From Prosopocoilus inquinatus (taxonomy: Eukaryota; Arthropoda; Insecta; Coleoptera; Lucanidae): 64,000 nucleotides of DNA. Under the pieces are notes generated by a model. The model saw only the letters and a program-made list of their open reading frames with translations. It did no database searches and was not told where the DNA came from. Made by a program: the position numbers and the translations under genes. The stretch lies in NCBI GenBank assembly GCA_036172665.1, contig JAYKNF010000015.1, forward strand, positions 2,170,001-2,234,000, given 5' to 3'. The stretch's first letter is position 1; each line of letters starts with the position of its first letter. Shown here one piece after another: positions 45,198 through 57,886 of this stretch.

Positions 45198-45735
45198 CCT
45201 CTGTACAGCTGTTTCAGCCCTATTTGGGGCTTCATTGGCAGAAGCGCAGCTCGAGACAAACCAAAACGGTTCGACTAAGGATAATCGCAATTGCGATGTA
45301 ATAATAATGAACAGTTTAAACAGCGACATCCTGCGATCGCTTTTTGACCTAATATTGCTTTAGATTTGACAAATTTAAGCCAGTTTGCTACATAATAAGT
45401 CATCCCATTAAAGGCGGCCATGCTTGCTATCAAAGCATATTAAAAGTTTAAAAAAATTTTGTTGCAAATCGTTTTTGGTTTGCAGTGGAACTCTCGAGCT
45501 GCGCTTCTACTGATGAAGCACCAAATAGGGCTGAAACAGCTGCTCGAGAGATTCACTGCAATCAAAAACAACTTGAAACAATTTTTTTTAAACTTTCCTT
45601 ACGCTTTGACAGCAAGCATGGCCGCCTTGCATGGGGGACTTATTAGGAGCAAATCCGCTTCAATTTTCAATCCTGTTGCAATGCTAGGTCAAAAAACAAT
45701 CGTAGGCTGTCGCTGTTTAAACTGTGTGGTTTAAC
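45198..45735. repeat. 311-bp repeat family, rearranged units
   Basis: Parts of the unit occur first in one orientation (CTGTACAGCTGTTTCAGCCC at 45202, then the AACAGCGACATC block) and then inverted (GGGCTGAAACAGCTG at 45528). The copies are more diverged than those at 59-60 kb. Confidence 0.75.
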
Positions 45736-45739
45736 ATTG

Positions 45740-46249
45740 AGCGGGTTGTATGCAGTTATCTACAGACTGTGCCTGTTTTGCATTAAAACAACCGCTGGGG
45801 CTTCAACTTCCGGTGTAGTATCCATTTTAGTGACGCTTTAACACTTATTCGATTATAACACCGAATGACGTTGCAGAAACATTTACAAACTGTTAAATGT
45901 TTAGGTAATTCGTGTGACAACAACCACGCAAATATGATTTGTTTCTGTCAACAGTATCTGCGCTTAAGAAATAATAAGCACTCCTTATCAATAAGGGCTC
46001 TTATAACAAAGCTTATTAAATGGTCTTTTAAATAACATAATTTTTTAAATCTGATATCTAGTTGCAATAAAAAATAACAATCACAACGAAATGTCAAGTA
46101 TGCTGATTTCTTTACACGTATTGTCAATTATAACCCAAAGAAAACTTAAAATAGGAACGGTTACAAATGTTTAAATCGACCATTTTCTGCTTGTACACAG
46201 TAACCTAAACGATTTCGAAAAGCACGCACATTGTACGAGGGAGGTTAAT
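45740..46249. other. no recognised feature
   Basis: AT-rich sequence with no open frame or clear repeat. Confidence 0.4.
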
Positions 46250-47000
46250 GCCAAAACCCGTATTTATTGTTTTAAAGTATGCAATTCAAAACTATGTATA
46301 GATTAATCCAGTTTTATTTTTCAATAATCAATCTTCAATCAATCAATCTTGTATCAAAGCTTGAAATCCTGCAAAATTGCAAATTTCTTCCTGCTGTCTA
46401 AACCAATTTAGAACACACTTTTTAAGTGCGCTTTTTTCGTAAAATCATTGTCTAAATGATTAAATCATTAAATCATTGTCTAAATGATTTTTAAGGAGTC
46501 CAAACAAATGAAAATGAGGCAGTCGATCCACTGTAAGCAGGATACGGTAGACTTTCCAGACCCAATTTGTTCAAAAAATCCCGGGTATTTTAGCCGTGTG
46601 TAGCCTCGTATTGTCTTGTTGATGGATAACTCCTTGTAATAACAGTTTTGTAGTGGAGGTGTTTATGGATTGACTTTTTCTATTAATCCAGTACTTCAAG
46701 TAGTTAGTTGTTTTCACTATTTCCAAAATAGCAATCACCGATTCTGCTTAATCAAATCGTCAGCCCGTTCAATAACGGCAGGAACCACTCTTGCAGTCGA
46801 ATCTCCTCTCCCTGAATCAACACTTACACTTTGGCGGCCATTTTTGAACCGAGCAGCTCACTAAAACACTTGCGACTTCTTAAGTGTACTTTGACCAAAT
46901 TGTGCACTAAGTCTACGTAAAATTTCGGCAGTTTTAAAGTCTTCATTGACAAGAAACTAAACAATAATGCGCTACTTCAAAGTACAACTGACAGCGTTGT
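46250..47000 (-). pseudogene. old mariner transposase relic
   Basis: Read on the minus strand in shifting frames, the region gives EDFKTAEILRRLSAQFGQ-like sequence near 46960-46880, an IHQQDNTRLHTAK block (second catalytic D) near 46620, HFHLFGLLKNHLD near 46500 and a C-terminal RKKFAGFQALIQD-like stretch. These are mariner landmarks in the correct order. Many stops and frame changes show long decay. It is a different lineage from the copy at 28722. Confidence 0.6.
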
Positions 47001-47065
47001 CTGCCCTGTTTAATAACAAATGAAAGACTACTATAACAACAAAAGTATTTGATTATTATGTAATA

Positions 47066-48232
47066 TGTAGTATGGAACCGGCTTAATATTTCGAAAACTG
47101 TTTGATTCATCTACTTGAAATTTGGTATGTGATTTAGAGTTAATAAAACCTATGTTATCAATTTGTTTCTATTGTTTATCTGCTCTTGTTTCTGAGATCC
47201 AACGCCTACTTGATTTTTTTTAAATGACAATCTACTGATTTTTTTTCCTTTATTTAATAGTTCGTTTAATTATTTACACGACCACAAATTTTTTTTTATC
47301 TATTGCATAAGAAAATCTTCGAGAAAATAACGTTTCATGAAAAAGTTAAAAAAATCGGTTTATTGTTTGATATTCAACAAAAATATTAGTTTAAAGAAAA
47401 AGACCAAGATTATGGGTTGTTCTTAAGATAGAACTAAAGCAAACTTCAGTAAAAGTTGCTTTAAAAACATGAAAGCAAATACGGGGAGGACAAAAGTATG
47501 GAACCGGCTTAATATTCCAAAAACTGTTTGACCTATCTATTTGAAATTTGGTGTGTGATTCAGAGTCAATAGGATCTACATTACCAATTTGTTTCAATTG
47601 TTTATCTTCTGTTGTTTCTGAAATCCAATACTTACTTGATTTTTCTTAAATGACAACCTGCTGATTTTTTTCCTCTATTTAATAGTTCGTTTAATTATTT
47701 ACACGACCACAAAATTTTTTTATCTATTGCATAAGAAAATTTCTAGGAAATAATGTTTGAATGAAAAAGTTAGAAAAAATGGTTTACGCTGATATTTAGT
47801 ATTTGTTTTCATGTTTTTAAGGCAATTTTTATTAAAAGTTTCTTTAGTTCTATCTTAAAAACAGCCTATAATCTTGTGGCTTTACAGTTTTTTTTTGTTA
47901 AAACTAGAATTTTTGTCGAATATCAAACAATAAACCATTTTTCCCAACTTTTTCATTCAAACATTTTTTTCTCGAAAATTTTCTTATATGATTGACAGTT
48001 ATTTTTATGCGGTCGTTTAGAGAATTAAACGAACTATTAAATAAAGGAAAACAATCAACAGGTTGTCATTAAAAAAAATCCAAGTAGCCGTTGGATCTCA
48101 GAAACAAGAGCAGATAAACAATTGAAACAAATTGATAATATAGGTTTTATTAACTCTAAATCACATACCAAATTTCAAGTAGATACGTCAAACAGTTTCC
48201 GAAATACTAAGCCGGTTCCATACTTATGCCCT
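47066..48232. repeat. three arms of a foldback element: two direct, one inverted
   Basis: The terminal block TATGGAACCGGCTTAATATT starts at 47073 and 47503, and occurs inverted (CTAAGCCGGTTCCATA) near 48210. Units 1 and 2 are direct copies of about 430 bp. Units 2 and 3 form a palindrome centred near 47790. A short TA repeat follows at 48238-48252. There is no coding sequence. Confidence 0.85.
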
Positions 48233-48674
48233 TCTCTGTATATATATATATCGTGGTTTAGACTAAAGTACATATGTACACTTGCTTGCAATAAAATCGC
48301 GTACACCTTCAAAATCAAGTAGCGAGTGTTTACGTATTTTTTGCTTTGTAAATGGGTATTTTGAGAATTTTGTCATGTTTCCAAACGTACAGGTTACAAA
48401 CTGAGATTGAAATGATTACTATTTTACCTGTACGAAGATTTGTTCAATAAATATTACGTTATTTCAAATATTTAAAGGCCCATAAATATAATTTAATCGA
48501 AATAGAATTATATATTTTTAACACTTGACAAGACTCTTCAAAGTTGAATTTGTAATTTTCGACGTGTTGGTGACAAGAGTATTGGAAAATTTGTTAAAAC
48601 ATGGAATCCCTTGCGGTTTATATTGGATTTCTTTTAATTCAGAAGAGCATTTATCCGAGTCGTGAATCGATATT
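48233..48674. other. no recognised feature
   Basis: AT-rich sequence after a TA microsatellite. Nothing can be named. Confidence 0.4.
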
Positions 48675-49035
48675 TTTTGATGAACAGATAAAATAGCGAC
48701 ATCTTACTATCGCTTTTTGACCTGACATTGCAGTAGGGTGGACAAATTGAAGCGGGATTTGCTCCTAATAAGTTCCCCATGCAAGGCGGCCATGCTTGCT
48801 GTCAAAGCATAATGAAAGATTTTAGAAAAATTTTGTGCAAATCGTTTTTGATTGCAGCGAGAACTTCGAGCAGCCTCTGGACAGCTGTTTCAGCCCTGCT
48901 TGGGGCTTCAGCAGCGGGAATGTCGAGCTACGTCTCTGCTGAAGAAGCCCCAAGCAGGGCTGAAACAGCTGTCCAGAGGCTGCTCGAGGTTCTCGCTGCA
49001 ATCAAAAACGATTTGCACAAAATTTTTCTAAGATA
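48675..49035. repeat. 311-bp repeat unit with near-perfect head-to-head hairpin
   Basis: One unit core is present twice in opposite orientation: about 48828-48917 and 48942-49029, around a 25-base loop. The arms are almost identical from the CAAATCGTTTTTGATTGC block to the CAGCCCTGCTTGGGGCTTC block. Confidence 0.9.
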
Positions 49036-49199
49036 TTTTTCGACATCTATCTCCAACCATCTTTTCTATTTGCAAACATTTCTTCTTTCCACATATTATT
49101 TGTACATCATAGTATTTTTATTTAAGCTTTATAGCTTAATAATCATTCGCTACTACTGAGAATCACTCTTCGTCTTCTAACTTACTCGTTTTCGGAGCG

Positions 49200-52100
49200 A
49201 ATGCAGAATACAGGGAAATTAATTTTTACATTTTTTTTTGTTTTTTGGTATTTTTGAGCAAAACCGCGGGTTCCTGGGGTTAAAAGACGGTGCGGAATCA
49301 TGATATTATAGAGAAGAACGCTAAATAATAATTAAAAATTAAGAAAAAGTGGCATCTTAAATTCCTACCTTGTAAATATTATTTTCCAGTAAATTTTGTG
49401 TACAACGTTTTTTCAGTATTTATTGAAAACACAGTCAGAGTTTAAGAAAGACCATGAAGTAGATACAAGAAAAGATTAAAACATAAAAAGATTCGTATTA
49501 ACACTTTTTCCTCTTTACCTCAGATATTTTAAATTGACTTTGTTGACACGGTTGCTATGGTGAATTTGTACGTATGACTTACTACGTTCAGTACAGTTCA
49601 TTTTTTCTTTATATGCCGATCAATGGATTAACAAGATTTACTGCTATACAATAATTTCCCTTTAACTTTCAAGAAACAATCTTATCGTTTTTCAAACAAA
49701 TTTCATTAAGCACGTGGCATTTTTCTTACGTAGAACATGATTGTGTTAAGTGAACGGTCAAATTGCACAAAATCGTCAAGTCAATGGTCCGACTAAACCC
49801 TCTGACCAATCACCAATTGAGAAAAATGATCACGTGTTTTGGTCTGACCACTTCGACCGCTCACTTACAAACCATTAGGTTCCAGATTGATGTCAGACAA
49901 TCTTGATTTGTTTAGGTTAGATGAATTTTTAAGTTATATTAGTCAAGATATTAATATTAATTATGTGTATTCATAAACGAGAGATCATATTATGCGCACT
50001 AGGGTAAACTTTATAACTTATAAATTTAACAGTTTATTTTTTTATAGTTCTTGCTCATGAGAATTGCATAAAGAATATGAAACAATCAACACTTTAGAAA
50101 ACGAGCTAAAAATATAAGTTTTATTCATAAAAACACTTGTTTCATATCCTTCAATAATTGTTACCTTTTTAGTTAATACAGCAATTTTGCCTATAGATTT
50201 TGCCATTGATCAGAAAGTGGAGAACTCTGAAGAAATGTTACAGGTAAAGGTTTTTTATAGACGTGATCCGGAATTAAGATAGAACTCAGTTGTAAACCTA
50301 AAATTATACTAATGTTATTTGAGGGCAAGGGAAAACTATCTGATCAAGTTTCACCATTAACAAACAAAGAAACAAGTACCTTAAATAGTTGGCAACTTCT
50401 TTGATTGATGAAAGGAAAGCTTTATTATTCTGTGGCCGAAGCTGAAATTTTTAACGATCAAAACATGTAAAGGTAGGTGTGATGTCACAATTACCTAATA
50501 TAATTAACAAGACTGGACATTTTTAAAGAAAATCATTTTCAGAGGAATAAACAGATCAAATCAATGAACAAGACAAATGAAATTATAAAGTATAGTAACT
50601 AGAAGTCACAGAAATTTTACTTGACATACGCTATACTGTTAAAACAGACGGAGGGAGAAGAAACAAGCTGTAGATTAATTTTATAAATTTCTCAAGCTAA
50701 TCTGTTTTCTAAGGATAATGGAACTAATATTGCATCTATGTAGAAGGTTGCCTCGATCCCGTTTAAATATGTTACTTCAATTTTTGTCTCCACAAAAGTA
50801 TCTAGTGACGTCATATGAAACATCTATGCGGCACAGAAAAGTAATTACAATGAGTTTTAAGGCTAGTTTACATTATCCGATTTTGCATTAGATTTTCAGT
50901 TTCGAGTAGCTAAAACGTGATATTTTTGTCATTACACTATTCTATTTTCCATTCCAGAAGCTAGTTTCATTCGAGACAAGCTCGAATACAAAATCGAACA
51001 GAAAAATGTAAAACAAATAAATAATAATATAAATTAGCTCTTAGACCCACATTCATAAACAAAACTTAAGCCTGTGACTTACGCTATGCATAATTCAGAA
51101 ACTGTACGTGTTTTTCACATTTTGGAAAAGTAATTCTTATAATGTTTTTAAACTCTTATGTTTTATGAATGATAGCGAATTGTAAGCGAACACAATAAGC
51201 TTAAGTTTTGTTTATTAACTCGAGTCCAAAGGTAAGTTTACATTATACGATTCTTGTATTTGATTTTTCTGTTCAATTTTAAATTCGAGGTTGTCTCGAA
51301 TAAAACTAGCTTCTCAATTGGAAAATCGAATAGTGCAAAGGCAAAAATATCACGTTTGAGCTACTCGTAACTTAAAATGGAATACAAAATGGGATAATGT
51401 AAACTAGCTTTACTCTGTCTCTTAAAGATTCATTGGTTCTCCAAAAATGAAATCAATTTTGTGGTTCCATTCATCATTTAATGTAAAAGCTTGATGAAAA
51501 TGTTAATTAGGTTTTGTTAACCTGCTCTTCTCGATTGAGACAACCTCCTTATTTTAGATAACTGGAACAAGTCAGTTAGATTGCAGTTGAGCTCTCGAAC
51601 TATTAAAAAAAGAGTAAAAATCTTAAACCAGACAGAATTGTAAACGAATAGTGAAATGTTGAGTGCTTTTCCATTTATAACTCTGTCCAATTTAAGATTA
51701 AAAACTTTTTACTTACAATTTTCATCGGACAAGTCAATTTTATTTATGAAAAAAAAAGAAGTGTTAACGTAACATGATAAATGCAGAATGCACTGAAGAA
51801 GATATACGCAGAATTGCACTGTAAATAAAAATATACCTAACCACAAGAAACATTACAAAGATCCGGCAAAGTAAGTAAAAAGTAATTAAATGTCAAAAGT
51901 GACAATTACAATAAGAAAAATCTTGTCAAGTAAATGATGAAAATTTGTTTGAAAATTGTAAGAATAATCTCCCATCTTTCATTAAAATCAGCTTAAATAT
52001 TCTCAAGCAACATATTTCAGTTATTAAAATGCCAGAAACTGTAAAAGAACTAAAACATGACGTAAGCGTTGTTTACTGTTATAACAAAATTAAATAAGCT

Positions 52101-52222
52101 TATAATTATGTAAATATCAGTTTCCGCGCCAAAATTTTGGTCTAGAAATTCATTTCATATCGAAAAATTATCAGAAATTCTTATTTAACACAAAAAACGA
52201 ATTTCCCTGTATTCTGCATTTC
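49200..52222. repeat. 3-kb interval bounded by inverted termini, no transposase
   Basis: ATGCAGAATACAGGGAAATT near 49200 recurs inverted as AATTTCCCTGTATTCTGCAT near 52203-52222. The interval is AT-rich, has no coding frame and holds a nested foldback (50861-51413). It may be a large non-autonomous DNA element. The flanks do not show a clear target duplication. Confidence 0.5.
50861..51413. mobile_element. foldback MITE with an inner inverted repeat
   Basis: GCTAGTTTACATTATCC at the left is matched inverted by GGATAATGTAAACTAGC-like sequence at the right. The arms are about 150-180 bp and also share ACGTGATATTTTTG and TTCGAGACAA. Inside, ATAAACAAAACTTAAGC and its inverse (51055-51080, 51200-51220) make a second nested palindrome. 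TTTA lies on both sides. Confidence 0.8.
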
Positions 52223-52639
52223 ACCCTCGTTTTCTGTCAGTCTGAATTTTAATTGTTTGACACTGAGAAATTAAATCTCAAGACCAACTTAATACAACGA
52301 AAAGCAAGTGTACGCGATTTTTTTGCAAGCCACAGTACATTCAATATTGCATGTAATACAAAATCACACTATCTAATGAATTTTTACTCTCACAGAGAAA
52401 ATTCCGGTTTTGGCGTGAAACTCCCTCGTATTTGGTATGTACATACATATACAGAATGGCTGCTTACCTCTGTTTAAATGATGTACGAAAGAGCAATAAG
52501 GAAATCTTATCCCACCAAAGCGCGCATGCTTACTGCCGGGCATATCGTCGGGTGTTGGGCGTGCGCCTAAAATACCTAAAAGAACCTGTACTATCTTTTA
52601 ATTCTTTTAGATTTTACTTCTAAACATTATTATAATTTT

Positions 52640-53450
52640 TTCTTATTTCAGGTAACTCCAAAGAAAGAAGCTGTTAGGCGACAAGTCTGCAGAGCGCGGT
52701 GGCCTTGGAATGGGGCCGTATCTCCCTACCCACCGTCCTGGAAATCTGTCGCTTAAAAAGTTTCTTTCGGTATTTGTGGAATGCGGAGGGGCTCCATCCA
52801 TTTGAAATCAGAGCTCATTGATGGCTAAGTTCTTTGTTACCGGAATGACACTCTTTTTAAGCAGCTCTAAAAATTCCATCGATAAAAATACGTTGATATT
52901 TGTGTATTAAATGCGAGTTCAAATTTGTATACGTCTACATGTTTCTGCGGGGCCAATATCTGAAAGAATAAAAAGGAATGAGGTTGAAATAGTTAAGTGA
53001 AAAATTATGACGCATACCGGAAATTTTGAGATTCGTATTCGTATTTAATTAACAAATTAAACATACTTTCATAAAAAAAAATCTATCCCCTTTGATATGT
53101 CTCCTCTAAATAATTATTGGTGATTGGAGAATTTGTGACCAAATTTCTTTAGCGGTTTTAATACAGCACTTTTGGATACGTTAAAACGTTAAGCTATTTC
53201 TTCAAGTGATATTGCTAGCTTTTCATACCTCTACGTAATGAATACATGATTTATTTTAGTCCGTTTTTGTGGGAATCTGTTACGCAGCCTTCCCATGTAA
53301 ACTTTTTAGCAATATTTTGAATAGTTCTAATGCAATTCCTATCTGGGTATCTTGTTCGAAATATGTCCCGTACAGTTCTCAAACTACTATATCATTCTGA
53401 TACCATGTTAACATTTCTATTTTTTCGCCTTGCTATCCAAGATTGTTATT
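52640..53450 (-). pseudogene. Tc1/mariner-like (DUF4817-type) transposase relic
   Basis: On the minus strand an N-terminal part near 53400-53290 reads VRDIFRTRYPDRNCIRTIQN. Near 52790-52660 the catalytic region reads QMDGAPPHSTNTER, then RWVGRYGPIPRPPRSADLSP and FFLWSYLK. These are the second and third acid regions of the family. The middle is lost and frames change, so it is a fossil. Confidence 0.6.
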
Positions 53451-54650
53451 GAAATTAAAAATTCAACTAATTACTGTTAATTTGACAACAATTATTTGAT
53501 TACTATTGTGCATAGTTGGTTGTCTAAAGATTGCAGTAAAATAACACGTTGACGTGTTTAAGTATACGTAACAGTTATACCGGAGGTTGCTGCAGCGTAT
53601 GATATAAGGAAAATTAACCTTTCCCGACACATTACGGTTTTTTAACGTTCATAATTGCAGTGCTTTGTTATTTGATACTGCCATCCTACACCCCGGATAT
53701 TTTTATGCTACGTGTTTCGGAATTAAATGTTGTTTCATTTTGTATTAGCATTCCCTATACCCGATTTTCGTTTCTCGATACTATTTCTGTGCTAGGTTAT
53801 ATCAAATGTTCCCGCCACTTATACCGGGTGATGCAAGTTGAAATTCGCACCTGTAACTTTATATTCTACTGTTAGTAAAATGAAATTAATGTACAGATGT
53901 CCCATTTTGGATGGTATTCTATAGGTATCTCCGTTAATAATGGAATTATAAAAAAACTAAGCACGCAATATTGGTCAACTTTTTATGCCAATTACAATGA
54001 TTAAATCAAAAATTTGCTGTTTCTTACTGTTTTCGTGGCACAGTCGAAAAACGAAAAATTCACCAAATCTTCAAATGCAAATAACTTTTTTATTTTTAAA
54101 GATGTCAAGAAATGATAATTACACTTTTTATTCGACTTTTAACGTAGATCATGGTTTCTTAATTAAATTACATAAGAAGTTCATAATAGTCGAAATACGA
54201 ACCCAACCTTTGTTTTTTTCAAATGGAAGTCATAGTTGGCTTGACATCGTTAAAAAGAGTATTTTTCAGGCTTTTCAAAAATATATAATATGTTGATATT
54301 CTTTTCGAAAATGGCCGAGCTGTAAGCAAATTAATCTATATGTTACTTTAACGACAATTATAGTAGGCATTGATTCATGTAAAACAATAAAATATTCATT
54401 AAACTGTAGCCTTAATAAACGATAAATGAGTACACCGACAGAATTAGCACTGAAGAGCTAGAAACAATTTTAAATAATAATATACGTATAAACATAACCA
54501 ATTCTAAACGTAAACTTTTGAACAATAATATAAACTAACTCAGTTCACAACGAATTTATTCCATACCCATTAACAGTGAAGCAGTTAAAAAAATTAATAG
54601 AAGTAAAAAAACTAAATAAAAGCAGTAAACAAAACTAAAAATATTAATAA
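53451..54650. other. no recognised feature
   Basis: This 1.2-kb AT-rich stretch has two small plus-strand frames (53660-53875, 53985-54296) without motifs. I see no repeat ends. Confidence 0.4.
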
Positions 54651-54652
54651 AG

Positions 54653-55050
54653 GTGTTTCATATGACCACCATTTTGGGCTAAACAAGAAAGACATATTTT
54701 ACTTACTGAAGATAAGGCATTAGAAATTTAAAAGGTTCTAAATACATGTTACATTATCTCTAAGTTCAGCCATACTACTATAATTTTTTTTTATCAATTT
54801 TATGATTCAAATGTCCCCGAGGAAATATACTAGGGACGACAGGTCAGGAGACCTTGGTAGCCACTTTATTGATCCGAAAGTTCCTAACCACTCAAAAGGA
54901 AATTTTTGATTTAGATAATCTCTAATTTAAGGCATTGTGCGCTGGCGCTCCGTCTTGGAAACAAAACAGATCTTCTCTGATCCAGTGGCATGATATCAAA
55001 AAATGGTTCAAGTTGCATGGCATTGTTTTTTAAACCATATCACACATTGA
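54653..55050 (-). pseudogene. second DUF4817-type transposase relic
   Basis: The minus strand shows FQDGAPAHNAL near 54970, then IRDYLNQKFPFEWLG in another frame, and WLPRSPDLSSLVYFLGDI near 54870-54830. This is the C-terminal catalytic half of the family, with stops. Confidence 0.55.
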
Positions 55051-55113
55051 ATCCAAATTTTGATTACGTCTGGCAACTAAGTTAGTTTATATTATTGTTC
55101 AAAACTCATTATA

Positions 55114-56575
55114 TTGGCTGTCTCATAATCTGCGGAGGAGATTAAAAGGGTGGCTAGAGGAGATCAAATTAAAGCTTTTTTCTTAATTCGCTTTTGACCG
55201 AAACCCAATAATAAGAAAGTCACAGCAGTTTAAAGTTTAAATATTTAAGAAGTAAATGTTCTCTAACCACAGTATTAAATTACTTTTAAATTCAAATTTG
55301 TAGTGTCTAAGAGTTAGTTGAACAATGTTTAGTTAAAAAAGTTAATAAAAAATTAGTACCTTAAAAGTTACGCGTATTTATTTTTTTCTTTTAATGTTCA
55401 AAAACTGGTGTCCATTTTATTGAGAGCTGCTGATTAAAACTAAAACAAGTTCTCATAGAAATTTACTTAAATGTCAATTCCTTTAACTGTCAAAGTAAAG
55501 GTAATTTTTCTGTAAGTAATTCATTCAAATAAAATGGTTAATTATTCTAATGAGGAATACATGGACATGATCCAAATGTATGGAGCTGCTGAACAAAATG
55601 CTGTACGCGCAAGACTTATGTATTTGGAAAAATTTCCAAATCGACAAATACCTTCCGAAAACACTATCCTTCGCGTGATTCAACGAGGAAGAGAGACTGG
55701 GAAATTACAACCCACGAAAGGTCATGGTGGTTGGAGATTAAATGTGCATGATGCTAACGTTGAAGAAGAAATTTTAGAAATGGCAAACGCAGATCCTACT
55801 ACAAGTACACGAAAAATTTCCCACCAAGTTAATGTTTCTCGGTCCTTTGTTTCTCGTACGTTGAGCATGAATGGTTTGCACCCCTACTACTTCCAAAAGG
55901 TGCAAGGACTAACTCCAAATGATTATCCGTTTCGTCAACAGTTTTGCGAATGGCTACTACATCGTACTAACAGAGACGCGGAATTTCCAGCAAATGTACT
56001 GGTAACGGATGAATGCTGCTTTACCAGGAATGGGAGTCTTAACTTTACAATTTTCACGTATGGGCAGATAAAAATCCACATGCGATCCGCCGGAATGCCT
56101 TTCAGCAACGTTTTAGCTTAAATTTGTGGGCTGGGATTGTGAACAACACCCTTGTGGGGTCGTTCGAATTGCCACCACGCCTGAATGGTGATTCTTATTT
56201 GCAGTTTTTACAGGAAGTTCTGCCGGAACTCCTCGAGGATGTTCCTTTAAATGTGCGGCGGAGTATGTAGTTATGCACGAATGTCCTGCGCATTTTAGTC
56301 GTGCTGTAAGAGACTATCTTGACACCATTTTTCCGCAAAGATGGATTGGTTGGAATGGATTTATTTCATAGCCCCCACGTAGTCCCGATTTAAACCCACT
56401 TGATTTTTTCTTATGGGGATATATGAAAGAACGGGTATATGCCACTGAAGTTGATACAATCGAAGAATTGCGCCATCGCATCAACGTTGCTACTGATTAC
56501 TTACGCGACCAATGCAGGGTCAGCATTTTGAGCAACATCTTTAAATGTTTAAGTTTTAAGAAAGTATAGAGTTTA
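55114..56575 (+). mobile_element. Tc1/mariner-like element, left end and transposase; right end not found
   Basis: After a TA the left terminal repeat (TTGGCTGTCTCATAATCTGC, then GGAGGAGATTAAAAGGG) and a 400-bp leader precede the transposase. The matching right end is absent before 57286, so the copy is truncated on the right. The element at 57289 shares the left end and leader. Confidence 0.75.
55534..56570 (+). pseudogene. DUF4817-type transposase, best-preserved copy
   Basis: The open N-terminal part (195 codons from ATG 55534) starts MVNYSNEEYMDMIQMYGAAE. It has the family helix-turn-helix pattern (ARLMYLEKFPNRQIPSE, then STRKISHQVNVSRSFVSRTL) and the first catalytic acid in VTDECCFTRNG. 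The frame breaks near 56070 and 56110. Downstream, in other frames, LQFLQEVLPELLEDVPL is clear, the second-acid region reads MHECPAHFSRAVRDYL (the usual HDGAP is altered to HEC-P), and the third acid is in PRSPDLNPLDFFLWGY. Several breaks and the changed second motif make it inactive. Confidence 0.82.
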
Positions 56576-56599
56576 TTTTTTATATTAATTTTTTATATT

Positions 56600-57286
56600 A
56601 ATTTATATTTATTATTTTTTATATTAATTGCTTATGTTTATATCTGCTTTTATGTATTTACCATCAAAGTATGCCGTGAGAGTTTAGGGAAAAAGTGGTA
56701 CTTATGCTAGTAACTAAACTTCAAATGAAAGTCATTTTGAATTTGAGTTTAAGGTTACTGCGAATGAAGCAACATTGCAATATTTTCTTTTCGTCACGAG
56801 GTGTATTTACGTCCAAAGTTGCTTACTTGATATTTTTCATTAGGGAAATTGTTGAAAACACCGGTTGATGTATCTGATTTGAAGTGTCACATTTTGGCAT
56901 ATTTTATAATGACAGGAAATTAATTTATCTTAATTTTGCTGCAATAGCCAACCTAATAAAATAAAATCACAACCAACTTGATGATAAATAAATAAAAAAC
57001 AGATATTATGTACAGGGTGTTCTTTTACTGTGTGCAAATAAAATAACTTCAGCATAAGTACATGAAATGGTATTTGCTGTGCGTATTTTCCGGTATTAAC
57101 CGTACTACAGCCAAAAAAATTTGTAGGTTCCACTTGATTGGAACCGTTGATATGTGCGAGAGAGAAATACTTGCAAGGTCGCAACGCCTTCCTACACACT
57201 ACACACCGACCCGTGCAGTTCCATAGTCAAATCCATTTCGTAGCGTTTCGTAATAATAATCAGCCACAGGCGCCGGATTTTACAAA
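56600..57286. other. no recognised feature
   Basis: AT-rich sequence. TACAGGGTGTTC near 57011 resembles a transposon tip, but no partner is visible. Confidence 0.35.
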
Positions 57287-57288
57287 TA

Positions 57289-57886
57289 CTGGGTGTCTCA
57301 TAACCTACGGAGGAGATTAAAAGGGTAGCTAGGGGAGATTAAATTAAAGACTTTTTCATAATATATTTTTGGGAAGAAAGCAATTACTAAAAAGTTACAA
57401 GAGTTTAAAGTGAAATTAATTAACAAGCAAAAGTTACTCCCTGTAGTAATATTTTATATTTTAGATTCAAATTTGAGGCATTTATGAGTTAATTGAACAC
57501 TGCTTTACAATAAACAACTATTCAAAAAAATGTAATCACGTTAAAGTAACGGCTATTTCATTTTTTCTTTTAATGCACAAAAACGGCTTTTCATCTCGTG
57601 CACCGCCTACTAATTAAAAGCAAAACTAGGAAACAGATTAATATAGATATTTTATAAATGGTGGTTTTGATAAATTTAGAGTTTATTTAATAATAAAGTT
57701 GCATTTTGTGTAATAATTTAAATTCATTAAGAAGCTACAGGTGTAAATTAAAGAAGAAATTAAGAAAGTTAATCTGCCGTAACTTTCTTATTCTGGTTCT
57801 GGTCAAAAGCGAATTAAGAAAAAAGCTTTATTTTGATGTCCTACAGCTGCCCTTTCAATCTCCTCCGTACGTTGTGAGACACCCAG
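57289..57886. mobile_element. 598-bp MITE derived from the 55-kb transposon family
   Basis: The ends CTGGGTGTCTCATAACCTAC and, inverted, CTGGGTGTCTCACAACGTAC are flanked by TA on both sides (57287-57288, 57887-57888). The left 300 bp aligns in order with the leader at 55114-55450. The right terminal repeat extends to about 100 bp and is the inverse of 55114-55210. It is an internally deleted, non-autonomous derivative. Confidence 0.88.

Noticed and set aside
46670..46864. 64-codon plus-strand frame
   Set aside because: It is antisense to the mariner relic on the minus strand, which explains it better.
48779..49159. 126-codon frame through the hairpin at 48.8-49.0 kb as a gene
   Set aside because: The frame is an effect of two inverted 311-bp repeat cores. 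I kept the repeat call and only noted the open frame.
52253..52623. Two plus-strand frames of 74 and 63 codons
   Set aside because: No motif, no start or splice context, and they abut a minus-strand transposase relic.
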